A stretch of DNA of 37,103 nucleotides, from assembly GCA_027023025.1 (NCBI GenBank), contig JALVXB010000027.1:1-37103 (forward strand). The letters are read 5' to 3'. A program made the position numbers and the translations under genes. Of this stretch, positions 6,728 through 15,448 are shown one piece after another. The notes beneath the pieces were generated by a model that was given only the letters and a program-made list of their open reading frames with translations, had not been told where the DNA came from and searched no databases. The stretch's first letter is position 1. Each line of letters begins with the position of its first letter. Source of the stretch: Caldisericaceae bacterium. Lineage in GTDB: Bacteria; Caldisericota; Caldisericia; Caldisericales; Caldisericaceae.

Positions 6728-8434
6728 CTATTCTATCGTAGAAACAACCCTTAATACTTCTTCTATTGTCGTAATACCCTCTGCGGCCTTCGCTAAAGCA
6801 TCGTCAAGTAGAGTTTTCATGCCTTCTTTTTTGGCCTGTTCCGCAATTTCCCTTGAGCTTGCATTTTTCATAATGAGTCTCTGTATTGCCGGAGTAATCG
6901 GTAAAATCTCGTTAATTGCAACTCTTCCTTTGTACCCAGCATGGTTGCACTTATCACACCCCTCGCCTTTATAAAAGGTGATGTCATTCACATCAACAGA
7001 AACAGAAAAACCAAGATTCTCAAGTATATCTTTTGGTGGATTGTACTCCTTCTTGCAGTAAGGACAAATTTTCCGAATCAATCTTTGAGCAGTCGCACCT
7101 ATAAGCGAAGAAGCAACGAGGAATGGCTCAACACCCATATCTATAAGTCGCGTGGGAATAGATGCAGAATCGTTCGTGTGAATTGTAGAAAAAACCAAAT
7201 GCCCTGTAAGCGCTGCTTCTATTGCAATTTTTGCTGTTTCTGCATCGCGAATTTCTCCGATAAGAATAATGTCTGGGTCTTGCCTCAAAATAGACCTTAA
7301 AGCAGTACTAAACAAAAGGCCTGCTTTCTCATTAACCTGGACTTGATTTATGCCTTTCAGTTGGTATTCTACAGGATCTTCAACGGTAATAATATTTCTA
7401 CTCGGAGTATTTAATCTTTGTAGTGCAGAATAAAGAGTGGTAGTTTTACCAGAACCAGTGGGACCAGATATCAAAATCATACCGTAAGGCTGAGCAATAA
7501 TATCTTCAAACTTTTTTAAATTCTCTGCTGAGAAACCCAACTTTTCAAGTGGCATAAGCGCCTTTGTCTTATCAAGAATTCTCAAAACAACCTTCTCACC
7601 ATATACAGTAGGTAAAGAAGAAACCCTGAAGTCAATTTTACGACCCTCAAATTTTAGAGATATTCTTCCATCCTGAGGTATTCGTTTTTCTGCGATATCC
7701 ATGTTGGACATTATTTTTAATCTCGATATGATACCCGGTTGAATAGACTTTGGAAAACTCTGTTTTTCGTAAAGAATGCCGTCAATTCTATAACGGACGC
7801 GTAAGGACTTCTCTAAAGGTTCTACATGTATATCAGATGCACCTTCAATTATCGCCTGAGTAATTACATTATTTACGAGCCTAATTACAGGTGCTTCCTC
7901 TCCAAGTTGTTTTAATTTTGTAATGTCGAGTTCTTCTTGTTCTTTAACAACTTCTGGAACCTCACCCACTTCTTCTTCCGCTTGTTTTAATGCCGTTTCC
8001 ATTTCGTAATACTTTTCTATCGCCTGTTGGATTGAGGCACGCGTTGCAACATAGAACACGATGTTATTTGACAAGGTGAGCCTTAAGTAGTCCATTGCTT
8101 CTATGTTTGTAGGATCAGAGATCGCAACATGGTAAGTATTACCCTCTTTTTTTAGCAGAAAAATTCCATAATACCTAGCTCTTTCTGGATCTATGAGATG
8201 AAGTATCTCTTTATCAACAGGGTAGGTAAGCAAATTGACATACTGTAACCCCCATTGCTCAGCAAGAATTTGTGCAACCTGCTCATCATTTAAAACACCA
8301 ATATCTACAAATATTTTTAATAAAGGTTCCTTTGTAATTTTCTGAATACCCAGTGCTTTTTCAAGATCCTTTTCCGTAATAAATCCTTTTTTAAGCGCAA
8401 TCTTTCCCACGGTACCGCCTTTAATGTTGATCAT
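6728..8434 (-). CDS. pilB: Type IV pilus assembly ATPase PilB/GspE with MshEN-like N-domain
   Basis: The 568-residue assembly motor has an N-terminal MshEN/T2SSE_N-like region (about 8-145, with GKIALKKGFITEKDLEKAL). The GspE core carries Walker A GPTGSGKT (324-331), the Asp box VEDPVEY (351-357), Walker B IILIGEIRD (389-397), a His box (GHLVFSTIHTND), and a zinc site from C457, C460, C493 and C496. MshEN domains in some relatives bind c-di-GMP; whether this one does cannot be read from sequence. The start codon overlaps the TPR gene stop as ATGA, showing translational coupling. Together with PilT and PilC it forms the motor of the pilus. Confidence 0.95.
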   Translation of the reverse strand: MINIKGGTVGKIALKKGFITEKDLEKALGIQKITKEPLLKIFVDIGVLNDEQVAQILAEQWGLQYVNLLTYPVDKEILHLIDPERARYYGIFLLKKEGNTYHVAISDPTNIEAMDYLRLTLSNNIVFYVATRASIQQAIEKYYEMETALKQAEEEVGEVPEVVKEQEELDITKLKQLGEEAPVIRLVNNVITQAIIEGASDIHVEPLEKSLRVRYRIDGILYEKQSFPKSIQPGIISRLKIMSNMDIAEKRIPQDGRISLKFEGRKIDFRVSSLPTVYGEKVVLRILDKTKALMPLEKLGFSAENLKKFEDIIAQPYGMILISGPTGSGKTTTLYSALQRLNTPSRNIITVEDPVEYQLKGINQVQVNEKAGLLFSTALRSILRQDPDIILIGEIRDAETAKIAIEAALTGHLVFSTIHTNDSASIPTRLIDMGVEPFLVASSLIGATAQRLIRKICPYCKKEYNPPKDILENLGFSVSVDVNDITFYKGEGCDKCNHAGYKGRVAINEILPITPAIQRLIMKNASSREIAEQAKKEGMKTLLDDALAKAAEGITTIEEVLRVVSTIE

Positions 8435-11046
8435 TTATCGTTTTCCTCCATCTTCAGTATTTTATCCCCAGAGTCCTCAGGAATACTTTCAATAAACCTT
8501 TTTACATTTTCGTCTGGAAGCATCTCGTAAGAATGTTCTGCAAATTCTAATGCTTTTTTCATATCACCGTTCTTGTGTGCTATTATAGCCATTCTGTAAA
8601 GAGCAAACGCAGTTATATTGCTACTCACCGAGTTAGAATTAAAAATCATTTCGTACTGTTTGGTCGCAAACTCCGCGAGAGCAATTTTCTCAAAACTCAT
8701 ACCTAAGAATAGATGCATAAGAGGTTCAAATCTGTGGCTCCGAACGACAAACTGAAATGAAGCAATTGATTCTTCAAATCTTTCGACGAGATAATACAAA
8801 AATCCAAGGACGAAGTGGATGTGGTAGTCCAGCATTGACTTTAAACGCAATTGCTCGTATTCTGAAATCTTATTTGAAACAAAGTTCATATATTTATGAG
8901 AAGGATCATTTTTTCTGAAGAAGTACAAAATGTTATCTTCGTTTTCTATCTCCACGGAGACTATGAAGTGTTTTATCTTTACTTCCTCGTCAGAAGGCAT
9001 TTTTTGCAACATTATTTCGTATACACTCAGTACACCCAGTTTTAACTGAGCAAAGTCAAAGAACTTCTCAAATATCCTTAAATCGTCAATTCCCAGGTAT
9101 TGTGCAACTTCGTGAAGTTTATCATTAACAAATTCCGCAGAGTTTATATCCGATCTTTCAGCAAGGACTTTCAACATACCTGCTTCTTCCTTGAAACGTT
9201 TCTTTGCAGAAAGATACTCAGCGTAACGCTTCACATATAGAACATTATGTGGTTTTAAACTAAGTATTAACTTAAATAAGTAGTCCTTTCTGTCTTCGCT
9301 CACTACATCCACATAACCATTTAGGGCTTTAGCTACCACATCTTTTTCAGTATCTAACGGTAATTCTTTAATGTACTCCGCAATTTTAATGTAGTCATCC
9401 AGAGAAAGTTTATTTACTTCGTTTGCGCGCAGCAGCCACTTAAGGCCGTCAGGCTTATTTCCCGAATTAAAAAGGATATTTCCTAACGCATAAAAATACT
9501 TAAACGATGCACCCGTTTTTACATCTTTGCGGTACAAAACACGCGCAATAGCCTCTAAAGACTTTACATCATCCTTTATAGTAGGAAAAGTGATATCTGC
9601 AACTTCGTTTAAATCTTTGCTGCTTACTTTATCTTTTATCTCGTTAAAATACTTCAAAACTTCCTCTTTCTTTCCAAGTAAGGAAAGGTTTTTCAATATC
9701 TCAATTTTTACAGAAAGTTCGTCTGGTAATTCTTCTTCTATTTGTTTAAGAAACCCAAGTTTTTCAGTGCCACTGCTATTCTTGGCTGCAATAAGAGAAA
9801 TAAATAGTTTTTCTGCTTTAACTTCGTTAACATTATAAACAGATGTAATTTTGTCGTACAAAGAAAGAAGTTTATGCGCAACTTTACTATTCGTTGGCTC
9901 GAAAGCAAATAGTTTAAGATAAATGTATTCCGCATCTAACAAGTTTGTCGTTTCGTACTTTTCTGCAACAGAGATAAGTGCCTTGTATCCTTGCTTTTCA
10001 TCTTTTAAAAATGATTTAATAGCTTTTACATACAAAGGATCTTTTGAAATAGCAAGTAAGGGTTTATATTTATCCTTCTCTGTAGAGCTATCTATTCTTG
10101 ACTTCTCTTGACCTGCTAATAATTTATTCACATCTTTGCTCGCTTCGCTCTTAGAATGCGTGCCATTCGTCCTATTATCTGCTGTATTTACCCCATCAGG
10201 CGTAATTTGTTCGGCAAGATCTACTTTCTTATTTTCAGGATGCTGTTCATTTTTAAGCCCAGCAAGCACATTCTTATTGCTCATAGCTTTAGTATTAATT
10301 TGCTTCTCTTGGGAAGGTCTGCTTAAAGGTTCTGAAGAAGTACTTACGGTTGCTTTTTCCGCCTCCTCAGCAGATTTAGCACCAGTTTTCTCTTTTACTC
10401 CTATATTTTTAAGAGGTGGAGTTTTAGATAATGCAAATGCAGACTCTAACTCAGAAATACGCCGTTTTGCCAATTGGTTGTCTGGATCTACTGCAAGTAG
10501 TGCATTAAAGTAATCGTATGCATCCTCATACTTATGAATCTTAAGCAGTATCTCGCCAGCAAGTTCTATGAATTTGGGTTTAGGTCCAATTGAAGAGATT
10601 GCTTCGTCTAATTCTTTTAGCGCACTCTGAACATCACCCTTACTAAGATAAACTTCTACAGTTTTTAAAACAACTGCCTCGCTCTCAGGAAATTGTTCTT
10701 TCAATGCAGATAGAATATCCAACGCTTCGCTATCTTTACTTAATACGAGTTTTTCGTCAATTAAACTAAGAGAGTAATTAAGCGCTTTTTCTTCCTGATT
10801 ACTTTCAAAAAGCAGAGGTATAAGTTTTTCGTACAGTCTTTCGTAAAGAGAGTGTTCTACGATATTCTTACTCCTAAAAAGGTTTAACAGAAATAGATAA
10901 AGCCCTATAGCCTTATTTACATCACCATTGTCGTAGTATTTGTCTCCGTTTTTAATAGCAAACTTGAGAGCTTTTTTGTACTCTCCTTTATTCACATAAG
11001 TACTAAGTGTTTTTTTGTAATCAGGTTTTCCAAAGAGTGCGCTCAT
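8431..11046 (-). CDS. Large TPR-repeat protein of the pil operon
   Basis: This 871-residue protein has no signal peptide and no membrane helix, so it is probably cytoplasmic. TPR-like helix pairs cover about 10-205 (e.g. YEDAYDYFNALLAVDPDNQLAKRRI) and about 330-860 (e.g. ALYRMAIIAHKNGDMKKALEFAEHS). A polar, low-complexity linker rich in K, E, S and T occupies about 205-320. I do not recognise a named family. It sits between a small ORF and pilB, overlapping both by 4 nt (ATGA junctions), so it is tightly co-translated with the pilus motor. It may act as a scaffold or regulator of pilus assembly, but that is inferred from context only. The start is supported by GGGGATGAG upstream. Confidence 0.75.
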   Translation of the reverse strand: MSALFGKPDYKKTLSTYVNKGEYKKALKFAIKNGDKYYDNGDVNKAIGLYLFLLNLFRSKNIVEHSLYERLYEKLIPLLFESNQEEKALNYSLSLIDEKLVLSKDSEALDILSALKEQFPESEAVVLKTVEVYLSKGDVQSALKELDEAISSIGPKPKFIELAGEILLKIHKYEDAYDYFNALLAVDPDNQLAKRRISELESAFALSKTPPLKNIGVKEKTGAKSAEEAEKATVSTSSEPLSRPSQEKQINTKAMSNKNVLAGLKNEQHPENKKVDLAEQITPDGVNTADNRTNGTHSKSEASKDVNKLLAGQEKSRIDSSTEKDKYKPLLAISKDPLYVKAIKSFLKDEKQGYKALISVAEKYETTNLLDAEYIYLKLFAFEPTNSKVAHKLLSLYDKITSVYNVNEVKAEKLFISLIAAKNSSGTEKLGFLKQIEEELPDELSVKIEILKNLSLLGKKEEVLKYFNEIKDKVSSKDLNEVADITFPTIKDDVKSLEAIARVLYRKDVKTGASFKYFYALGNILFNSGNKPDGLKWLLRANEVNKLSLDDYIKIAEYIKELPLDTEKDVVAKALNGYVDVVSEDRKDYLFKLILSLKPHNVLYVKRYAEYLSAKKRFKEEAGMLKVLAERSDINSAEFVNDKLHEVAQYLGIDDLRIFEKFFDFAQLKLGVLSVYEIMLQKMPSDEEVKIKHFIVSVEIENEDNILYFFRKNDPSHKYMNFVSNKISEYEQLRLKSMLDYHIHFVLGFLYYLVERFEESIASFQFVVRSHRFEPLMHLFLGMSFEKIALAEFATKQYEMIFNSNSVSSNITAFALYRMAIIAHKNGDMKKALEFAEHSYEMLPDENVKRFIESIPEDSGDKILKMEENDK

Positions 11047-11303
11047 ATCTTCTCATCCCCTTTTTCGTTTATTATAGACTTTTTGTGTAAAAATGAAAGT
11101 CTACAAAAATTTTCTACTTCTGACAGAATGTTTTGAACAAAATCTTCTAATTTCTCATCGTAAAAAATCGTAAGATAATTCTTTCCGCCAAGAGACACAG
11201 CAATTAATCCAGTTTCTTCAAGGATAGCCTGAACAAACCAGGTGCATTCTTTGCTTATAAAGATTTTTCTTACAGTTTCTCTGCTTTTAATACTACGGTC
11301 CAT
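11043..11303 (-). CDS. Small conserved-looking protein (DUF4911-like)
   Basis: I place the start at the ATG at 11303 (MDRSIKSRETVRK...), preceded by AGGAAG at good spacing and overlapping the end of mltG by 11 nt. Longer upstream starts would lie deep inside mltG. The 86-residue product has one predicted alpha/beta region (RKIFISKECTWFVQAIL, then LIAVSLGGKNYLTIFYDEKLEDFVQNIL). That pattern, a beta strand, helix and a glycine turn, weakly resembles DUF4911 proteins. Function unknown. It is translationally coupled to the TPR gene (ATGA overlap at 11043-11046), so a link to that protein is possible. Confidence 0.6.
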   Translation of the reverse strand: MDRSIKSRETVRKIFISKECTWFVQAILEETGLIAVSLGGKNYLTIFYDEKLEDFVQNILSEVENFCRLSFLHKKSIINEKGDEKI

Positions 11304-12192
11304 AATACTTCCTGATGTCACGGTTGTGCTCTTCAAGTGTTTTCTCAAAAACTGCTTTACCGCTTCTGGTAGTAATGAAGTAATAATAATCAGTCCTGGG
11401 AGCATTCACTACTGCAAGCAGAGACTTCAAACCAGGATTACAAATAGGCGTTGGGGGAAGCCCCGTATGTGTATAAGTATTGTAAGGAGAGTTAATTTTT
11501 AAATCTTTATCCGTAAGCCATAACTTTTTATTTTTCAATACATAGTTAATGGTAGCGTCGGACTGGAGCGGCATCCCCACTTTCAACCTATTCAGAAACA
11601 CACTTGCAACGAGAGGCCTATCCTCGTCAAACTTGGCTTCTTTTTCCACGATAGAGGCGAGTATTACTGCTTGATAAAGCGTCAGACCCTTCTCTTTTGC
11701 TCTTTCTTCGTAATCTCTGGGCAAAACTTTGTAAAACTGATCTTTCATTTTTTTAATAATTGATTCTACACTTTCGCCTTTCAAAAAGAAGTATGTATCC
11801 GGAAACAAAAATCCTTCGTACTTTTGCGCTTTTGAAATAAAATCTCTACTACTTTTAATTACGCCTTTTTGATATAGAACCTTTGCAATATCTTCCACGG
11901 TAAAACCTTCTGGAATTGTTAATTTAATTTGTTTCGGAGCAACCCCTTTACTGAGTATGTCTAAAATTTGGAAAACAGAGTGTACATCTTTTACCGGATA
12001 TTCCCCGCTTTTTAAATCTTTGTCGTAATGCAACAATCTCGCAATAAAAGGAAAACTAAATCTATCAATTATCAAACGATGTTCTGCAAGAACTTCTCCA
12101 ATCTCTCTTACTGAACTCCCTCTGGGAACATTAAACGAAGCAGAAAAGTGTCCTGTAAGGCACATTGGGAAAAACTCAACAACTATAATCAC
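11293..12192 (-). CDS. mltG: Endolytic murein transglycosylase MltG (YceG-like)
   Basis: The protein has the YceG/MltG core: a LysM-like part (FNVPRGSSVREIGEVLAEHRLI), TIPEGFTVEDIA, FLFPDTYFF, and the catalytic segment ILASIVEKEAKF with the essential Glu at 183 in this numbering. SVFLNRLKVGMPLQSDATINY and SPYNTYTHTGLPPTPICNPG follow. It cleaves nascent peptidoglycan strands at the inner membrane. The coordinate given is the first standard start (GTG 12192), but it has no Shine-Dalgarno and would cut the N-terminal membrane helix. The frame stays open upstream with a hydrophobic helix (RIIKFFIAIFILLVII), and AAGGAG (12246-12241) lies 6 nt before an ACG at 12234, exactly where an ATG is expected. 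The true start is probably 12234, or ATA/ATT at 12228/12225, giving about 313 residues. It overlaps ruvX under that model. Confidence 0.9.
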   Translation of the reverse strand: MIIVVEFFPMCLTGHFSASFNVPRGSSVREIGEVLAEHRLIIDRFSFPFIARLLHYDKDLKSGEYPVKDVHSVFQILDILSKGVAPKQIKLTIPEGFTVEDIAKVLYQKGVIKSSRDFISKAQKYEGFLFPDTYFFLKGESVESIIKKMKDQFYKVLPRDYEERAKEKGLTLYQAVILASIVEKEAKFDEDRPLVASVFLNRLKVGMPLQSDATINYVLKNKKLWLTDKDLKINSPYNTYTHTGLPPTPICNPGLKSLLAVVNAPRTDYYYFITTRSGKAVFEKTLEEHNRDIRKYYGP

Positions 12193-12224
12193 AAGAAGTA
12201 TAAAAATAGCGATAAAAAACTTAA

Positions 12225-12656
12225 TTATTCTCGTTCTTTTCTCCTTATGTAATTTAAATAACTCTGAAGAATAAGTACAGCCTCAGCTGCATCTTTAATC
12301 TTCCGTTCCTTTCGGGAGCTTATCCCCGCCTTTTGGAACATTCTGTGAGCAATAACACTGGTAAAGCGTTCATCCCATAAAACAATATCTATACCACTAA
12401 GAAACCCTCTTAACTCGTTAACGAACTGAAGAACCTTCTCTGCCTGCATTCCAACCTCGCCTTTTAGTGTTTTCGGTAAACCTATAACGAGAGTCTTAGC
12501 GTCATATTGTTTAATAAACTTTTCTATTTTAGAGAATTCCGTTCCGTCACGATTCAAAACATCCACCGGATTTGCCGTAATCTTCAGTGGATCAGATGCT
12601 GCAACACCTATGTGTCCCGTACCCACATCAAGAGCAATAATTACCCCTTCTTCCAT
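12225..12656 (-). CDS. ruvX: Pre-16S rRNA nuclease / RuvX (YqgF) family
   Basis: The 143-residue protein has the RNase H-like YqgF fold: ALDVGTGHIGVAASDPL at the N-terminus with the first catalytic Asp, KTLVIGLPKTLKGEVG in the centre, and VLWDERFTSVIAHRMF followed by KIKDAAEAVLILQSYL with the C-terminal acidic residue. Family members are implicated in 16S rRNA 5' maturation and Holliday-junction resolution. I choose the ATG at 12656, because GAGG lies 7 nt upstream; a TTG directly before it (12659) is possible. The gene lies 10 nt after alaS, a common alaS-ruvX-mltG order in bacteria. Confidence 0.92.
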   Translation of the reverse strand: MEEGVIIALDVGTGHIGVAASDPLKITANPVDVLNRDGTEFSKIEKFIKQYDAKTLVIGLPKTLKGEVGMQAEKVLQFVNELRGFLSGIDIVLWDERFTSVIAHRMFQKAGISSRKERKIKDAAEAVLILQSYLNYIRRKERE

Positions 12657-12666
12657 CAATTAACCT

Positions 12667-15252
12667 CTACAAAGAAGATTTAAGTAAATCTTCAGTTATC
12701 TTCACATTACCGCTACCTCTCACTAATCGATCACTGCCACCGCCCTTTATTGGATACTTCGACGCAATTTTATTAAAGACTTCTTTTGCTGAAACACCTT
12801 CTCGTCCTGAAATAGAACCAACTAATATGTAAGACCTACCATTATCCTCTCCAGCTAAAATTGCAATACCGCTATTAAAGTATTTTTTCATAATATCAAA
12901 AGCACTCTTTAAGTCGTTCATTTTAGCATCTTTGAAAGTTTTCACATAATACTTTACACCATTACTATCCTGAGCTTCAATATTTTTTAATTCCAGCTCA
13001 AAAACTTTCTTCTTAAATAGCTCTGTTTCCTTTTTGTAAGCCTTATTTTCTGCAATAAGTTTATCCAGATGCTTTACCAATACATCCGTACTGCCACCTA
13101 ACTTGTTTTTTAAAGTGCTAATAACGAGGCGCTCTTTCATAACTTCATCATATGCCTTTTTACCTGTTATTCCTTCTATTCTTCTTATGCCTGAAGCAAC
13201 ACTCCTGAAAGAGCGTAAAAGAACCATTCCAATTTGAGAAGTATTAGAAACATGTGTGCCGCCGCAAAACTCCTTGCTTACCCCGGGAATCTCTACGATA
13301 CGCACGATGTCTCCATACTTCTCCTCAAAGAATGCAAGCGCACCACTCTTTTTAGCCTCCTCGATAGGCATTTCCTTTATTACGAGAGGAATGGAAGACA
13401 CAATAATGTCGTTCATCTTCCGCTCCAGTTCTATAAGTTTTTCGTCAGAAATTTTTTCGTTAAAGTTAAAGTCAAAGTGGAATTCGTCAGGATAGACTGC
13501 AGAACCCTGCTGCCCTAATTGTTCGCCAAATTCTTTCCTTAAAACAGATTGCAAAATATGCGTGGAAGTGTGGGCTCTCATAATTGCCTTTCTCCGCTCC
13601 ACATCTATTTTTAGGCGTACAGTATCTCCTACGGAAATGTGTCCTTTTTCAACCGTTCCAATGTGGACAATCAGTCCCTGAATAGGAGTTTGCGTATCAC
13701 TTACCTTAAACAAAAAGTCCTCTGATTCAATAATACCAGTATCCCCTATTTGGCCACCTTTTTCTGCATAAAATGGGGTCTCTTTTGTAATTATTGCAAC
13801 TAATTCACCTTCATTTGCAAATCTTTCTTCTTTTCCATTTTTTAAAATAGCCGTTACAATTGACGAAGTTTCAAATTTATCGTATCCGACAAACTTACTT
13901 TCTCCTATTTTTTCTTTTAACTTAACGAGAGAAACTCGTTCCGTAAAACTTTCTCCGCCTTTAAATGCTTTGCGAGCGCGTTCCCGCTGCTCTTCCAATA
14001 GTGCATCAAATTTCTTTTTATCAAACGAAAGCCCATAACTTCTTAAAATTGATTCAGTAAGTTCAAGTGGAAATCCTAGCGTATCGTAAAGATAAAATGC
14101 AGCTTCTGCAGGAAACTTCATAGTACCAGATTTTTTTACCTTTTTATAGACCTCGTCAAAGTAAGCAAACCCGTTGTTTAAAGTATTATTAAATCTTTCT
14201 TCTTCAGACTTCAGATTGTCGATAATTTTTTTCTTACTTTCAGAAAGTTCCGGATAAATATCGCCCATTAATTTCACCACAGTTGGGACGAGTTTAAACA
14301 AGAAAGGTTCCTTTAGACCAAGAGCCCTGCCAAACAACGCACTTCTCCTGATAAGCCGCCTCAGCACATATCCTCTCTTTTCATTACTTGGGACGAGTCC
14401 ATCAGCAATAAGGAAAGAAACAGCTCTTATGTGATCCGAAATTGCACGGAACGAGCGGTCTTTTATAGAATCGCTTCTATACTTTTCACCACTTAAGTGC
14501 TCTATCTCTGCTATTATTGGCATAAATAAATCTGTCTCAAAATCAGTTTCTACGCCTTCCAATATGCTCGTAATGCGCTCAAGCCCCATTCCTGTGTCTA
14601 TATTTTTTCTCGGAAGAGGTTTTAAAGAACCGTCTATCTGCCTGTCGTATTGGGTAAAAACGAGGTTCCAGAATTCAAGGAATCTTTCGCCCTCGTCACC
14701 CGGAAGTTGTTTTTCCTCTTCAGGCATCTTTGCACCACGGTCGTAGTAAATTTCTGAGCACGGGCCACACGGACCAACAGGTCCCATCGTCCAGAAATTA
14801 TCTTCTTCCCCGAGCGACACGATGCGCTCCTCCGGAATACCCACTTTTTTCCAGATTTCTCTTGCTTCGTCATCGCCTTTGTAAACCGTAACCCATAACT
14901 TCTCTTTTGGTAAACCAAGAACCTTTGTAACATATTCGTACGCCCAGGGAATTGCCTCTTCCTTGAAGTAGTCTCCTATAGAAAAATTGCCGAGCATCTC
15001 AAAAAATGTGTGATGCCGTGCCGTATATCCAACATTGTCAATATCATTTGTTCTCAAGCATTTTTGCACAGTGGTTAAGCGCCTGTTTGGTGGAATTTCC
15101 TCGCCAAGATAATACGCTTTCAAAGGCACCATACCTGCAGCCGTAAAAAGTAAGGTTGGATCATTCGGTATAAGTGAAGCACTCTTCAACCGTGTGTGCC
15201 CTTTATCTTCAAAAAACTTTAAAAAACTTTCTCTTATCTCTCTGCTATCCAT
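12667..15252 (-). CDS. alaS: Alanyl-tRNA synthetase
   Basis: The full-length class IIc synthetase (861 residues) charges tRNA-Ala. The catalytic domain begins with REIRESFLKFFEDKGHTR and includes LRTNDIDNVGYTARHHTFFEMLGNFS (a conserved block, about 67-91) and GPVGPCGPCSEIYYD. The editing domain carries the zinc/catalytic residues H561 and H565 (HTSTH) and C663/H667 (CGGTH). The C-terminal C-Ala domain is present with the GGGSD segment near the end. The start ATG follows GGAAGGTGA, 22 nt after the predicted transcription start. No T-box leader fits in the short upstream gap. It appears to be the first gene of a chain running into mltG and the pil genes. Confidence 0.97.
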   Translation of the reverse strand: MDSREIRESFLKFFEDKGHTRLKSASLIPNDPTLLFTAAGMVPLKAYYLGEEIPPNRRLTTVQKCLRTNDIDNVGYTARHHTFFEMLGNFSIGDYFKEEAIPWAYEYVTKVLGLPKEKLWVTVYKGDDEAREIWKKVGIPEERIVSLGEEDNFWTMGPVGPCGPCSEIYYDRGAKMPEEEKQLPGDEGERFLEFWNLVFTQYDRQIDGSLKPLPRKNIDTGMGLERITSILEGVETDFETDLFMPIIAEIEHLSGEKYRSDSIKDRSFRAISDHIRAVSFLIADGLVPSNEKRGYVLRRLIRRSALFGRALGLKEPFLFKLVPTVVKLMGDIYPELSESKKKIIDNLKSEEERFNNTLNNGFAYFDEVYKKVKKSGTMKFPAEAAFYLYDTLGFPLELTESILRSYGLSFDKKKFDALLEEQRERARKAFKGGESFTERVSLVKLKEKIGESKFVGYDKFETSSIVTAILKNGKEERFANEGELVAIITKETPFYAEKGGQIGDTGIIESEDFLFKVSDTQTPIQGLIVHIGTVEKGHISVGDTVRLKIDVERRKAIMRAHTSTHILQSVLRKEFGEQLGQQGSAVYPDEFHFDFNFNEKISDEKLIELERKMNDIIVSSIPLVIKEMPIEEAKKSGALAFFEEKYGDIVRIVEIPGVSKEFCGGTHVSNTSQIGMVLLRSFRSVASGIRRIEGITGKKAYDEVMKERLVISTLKNKLGGSTDVLVKHLDKLIAENKAYKKETELFKKKVFELELKNIEAQDSNGVKYYVKTFKDAKMNDLKSAFDIMKKYFNSGIAILAGEDNGRSYILVGSISGREGVSAKEVFNKIASKYPIKGGGSDRLVRGSGNVKITEDLLKSSL

Positions 15253-15280
15253 AAATCACCTTCCCGTTTTTGCTTTTAAT

Positions 15281-15307
15281 TTTATAGGTATAACTAATTT
15301 TTGTCAA
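15281..15307 (-). promoter_or_regulatory. Promoter of alaS
   Basis: On the minus strand TTGACA (15307-15302) and TATAAA (15286-15281) are separated by 15 nt, one less than the other promoters in the window. The start would be near 15274, giving a leader of about 22 nt with the GGAAGGTGA ribosome binding site. A second TTGACA lies further upstream at 15323-15318 without a matching -10 box. The rest of the gap up to 15448 contains no recognisable gene. Confidence 0.7.
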
Positions 15308-15448
15308 CAAGACGAATTTGTCAAATCAATGAATAAGAAGCAGGTATATTATTTTATACTTCACAAAAGAATTTAACGATAAATAGAAGAAATTCTTATA
15401 AACAAAAGGAGGACGCTTTCGTGCTTCCATGCATATATTGCAAAAGAT

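Noticed and set aside
11304-11405. Longer version of the small ORF starting inside mltG
   Set aside because: It would overlap mltG by more than 100 nt and has no ribosome site; ATG 11303 has AGGAAG at good spacing.
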